The notes under the pieces were generated by a model. It had not been told where the DNA came from, made no database searches, and saw only the letters and a program-made list of their open reading frames with translations. A stretch of 64,000 nucleotides of DNA from JAVVEG01 sp041689205 (GTDB taxonomy: Bacteria > Pseudomonadota > Gammaproteobacteria > Pseudomonadales > Pseudohongiellaceae). The position numbers and the translations under genes are program-made. This document shows, one piece after another, positions 63,508 through 64,000 of this stretch (position 1 is the first letter of the stretch; each line of letters starts with the position of its first letter). The DNA lies in NCBI GenBank assembly GCA_041689205.1, contig JBDNGQ010000211.1, positions 1-64,000 of the forward strand, read 5' to 3'.

Positions 63508-64000
63508 TCAGCTTGCGGACAGCACCAGTTTCCCATGCATTTTGCCAGACTCCAGGCGCGCATGGGCCTGTCGTAGATTGGCAGCAGTCAACGCCCCACC
63601 ATGTTCAGTCACGGTATGGCGCAGCACACTTGTATCGAGCAGTTCAGCAGTCTCGTTGAGTAAGTCACCCTGCGCTGCCATATCAGCCGTCTGAAAGCGC
63701 GCCCGGGTAAACATGAATTCCCAGGCGATTGTCACGCTTTTAGCTTTAAACAGATTAATATTCAATGGCTGATTACTTTCTGAATCAACGATCAGACAAA
63801 TCCTGCCCTGAGGATTAATCACATCAGCCATGCTGTGCCAATGCTGGGCAGTCCCTGCAGTACAAAATATATAATCAACACCGCTCTCACCCTGGGCCTT
63901 GAGTTCATCAAGCAAAAGATTATGGTGATTGATAACCTTGTCTGCCCCCATCTCCAGACACCACTGCGCAGTCTCTGGCCGCGAGGCGGTCGCAATAACA
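63508..64000 (-). CDS. Zinc-type alcohol dehydrogenase-like/quinone oxidoreductase, C-terminal part
   Basis: The frame is open across the right edge of the window, so only the C-terminal 163 residues are seen. The visible part starts in the nucleotide-binding domain (VIATASRPETAQWCLEMGAD, then KVINHHN) and continues with VDYIFCTAGTAQHW and a C-terminal ANLRQAHARLESGKMHGKLVL, matching zinc-type alcohol dehydrogenase-like members of the MDR family. Such proteins reduce quinones or enones with NADPH. The N-terminus lies outside. Confidence 0.82.
   Translation of the reverse strand, partial: VIATASRPETAQWCLEMGADKVINHHNLLLDELKAQGESGVDYIFCTAGTAQHWHSMADVINPQGRICLIVDSESNQPLNINLFKAKSVTIAWEFMFTRARFQTADMAAQGDLLNETAELLDTSVLRHTVTEHGGALTAANLRQAHARLESGKMHGKLVLSAS

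Overview
The window is a stretch of gammaproteobacterial chromosome, most likely from a marine or aquatic lineage near the Cellvibrionales/OM182/Pseudohongiella group. This is an inference: the order iscR-iscS-ndk-rlmN-pilF-rodZ-ispG-hisS-yfgM-bamB-der, lptFG divergent from pepA-valS, and ribF-ileS-fkpB-ispH are Pseudomonas-type gammaproteobacterial synteny blocks, while the exported proteins with an N-terminal PRTADGKPD-type motif are, from memory, common in marine gammaproteobacteria. No phage, insertion sequence, CRISPR array or rRNA operon was seen. Nearly everything is ordinary chromosomal coding sequence with short gaps.

Layout. 1-830: a membrane protein and the start of a repeat-bearing gene that leaves the window. 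1007-1717: the tRNA modification enzyme TapT. 1727-14247 (minus strand): one long housekeeping block from iscR down to der and an exported hydrolase. It joins Fe-S regulation, nucleotide balance, rRNA/tRNA methylation, pilus assembly, cell shape, isoprenoid synthesis, histidyl-tRNA charging and outer-membrane assembly. The isc scaffold and chaperone genes normally found between iscS and ndk are absent, and IscS lacks the usual C-terminal tail. 14399-18277: a PHP nuclease, a zinc-ribbon protein, leuA and a divergent Lrp-type regulator. 18285-22398: a LytTR/LytS two-component pair, mdh and queA. 22578-25874: a thioesterase, a 41-residue membrane peptide, an NhaC-type antiporter and a translationally coupled saccharopine-dehydrogenase-like enzyme.

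25951-31926: a DUF885 lipoprotein, a divergent 78-residue protein, an exported catalase-peroxidase (KatG) with a clear terminator, a membrane-protein gene broken by an in-frame stop, a DUF4345 protein and tRNA-Leu(CAA). 32082-34783: leuB facing a second, Bacteroidetes-like 2-isopropylmalate/citramalate synthase. 34954-38320: the three-part proton-translocating transhydrogenase with an RDD membrane protein. 38354-39852: an exported cupin coupled to an exported VOC-fold protein. 39934-42541: a thioesterase with lptF and lptG. 42799-47270: pepA and valS. 47367-53336: an exported serine hydrolase, a metallophosphatase, a GGCT protein and three paralogous exported proteins of unknown function. 53340-58757: ribF-ileS-fkpB-ispH, without lspA.

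59061-63161 is a separate plus-strand module: a MipA/OmpV outer-membrane protein, a DUF3019 protein, an OmpR-type regulator, a histidine kinase and an unrecognised exported protein, closed by a terminator. It reads GC-richer than its flanks and resembles an envelope-stress sensing unit. The window ends in a small membrane protein and the C-terminal part of a zinc-type alcohol dehydrogenase-like enzyme.

The best candidates for something under-described are the reduced isc locus with its shortened IscS, the trio of two-cysteine exported paralogues, the MipA-DUF3019 two-component module with its orphan exported protein, and the exported cupin/VOC pair.
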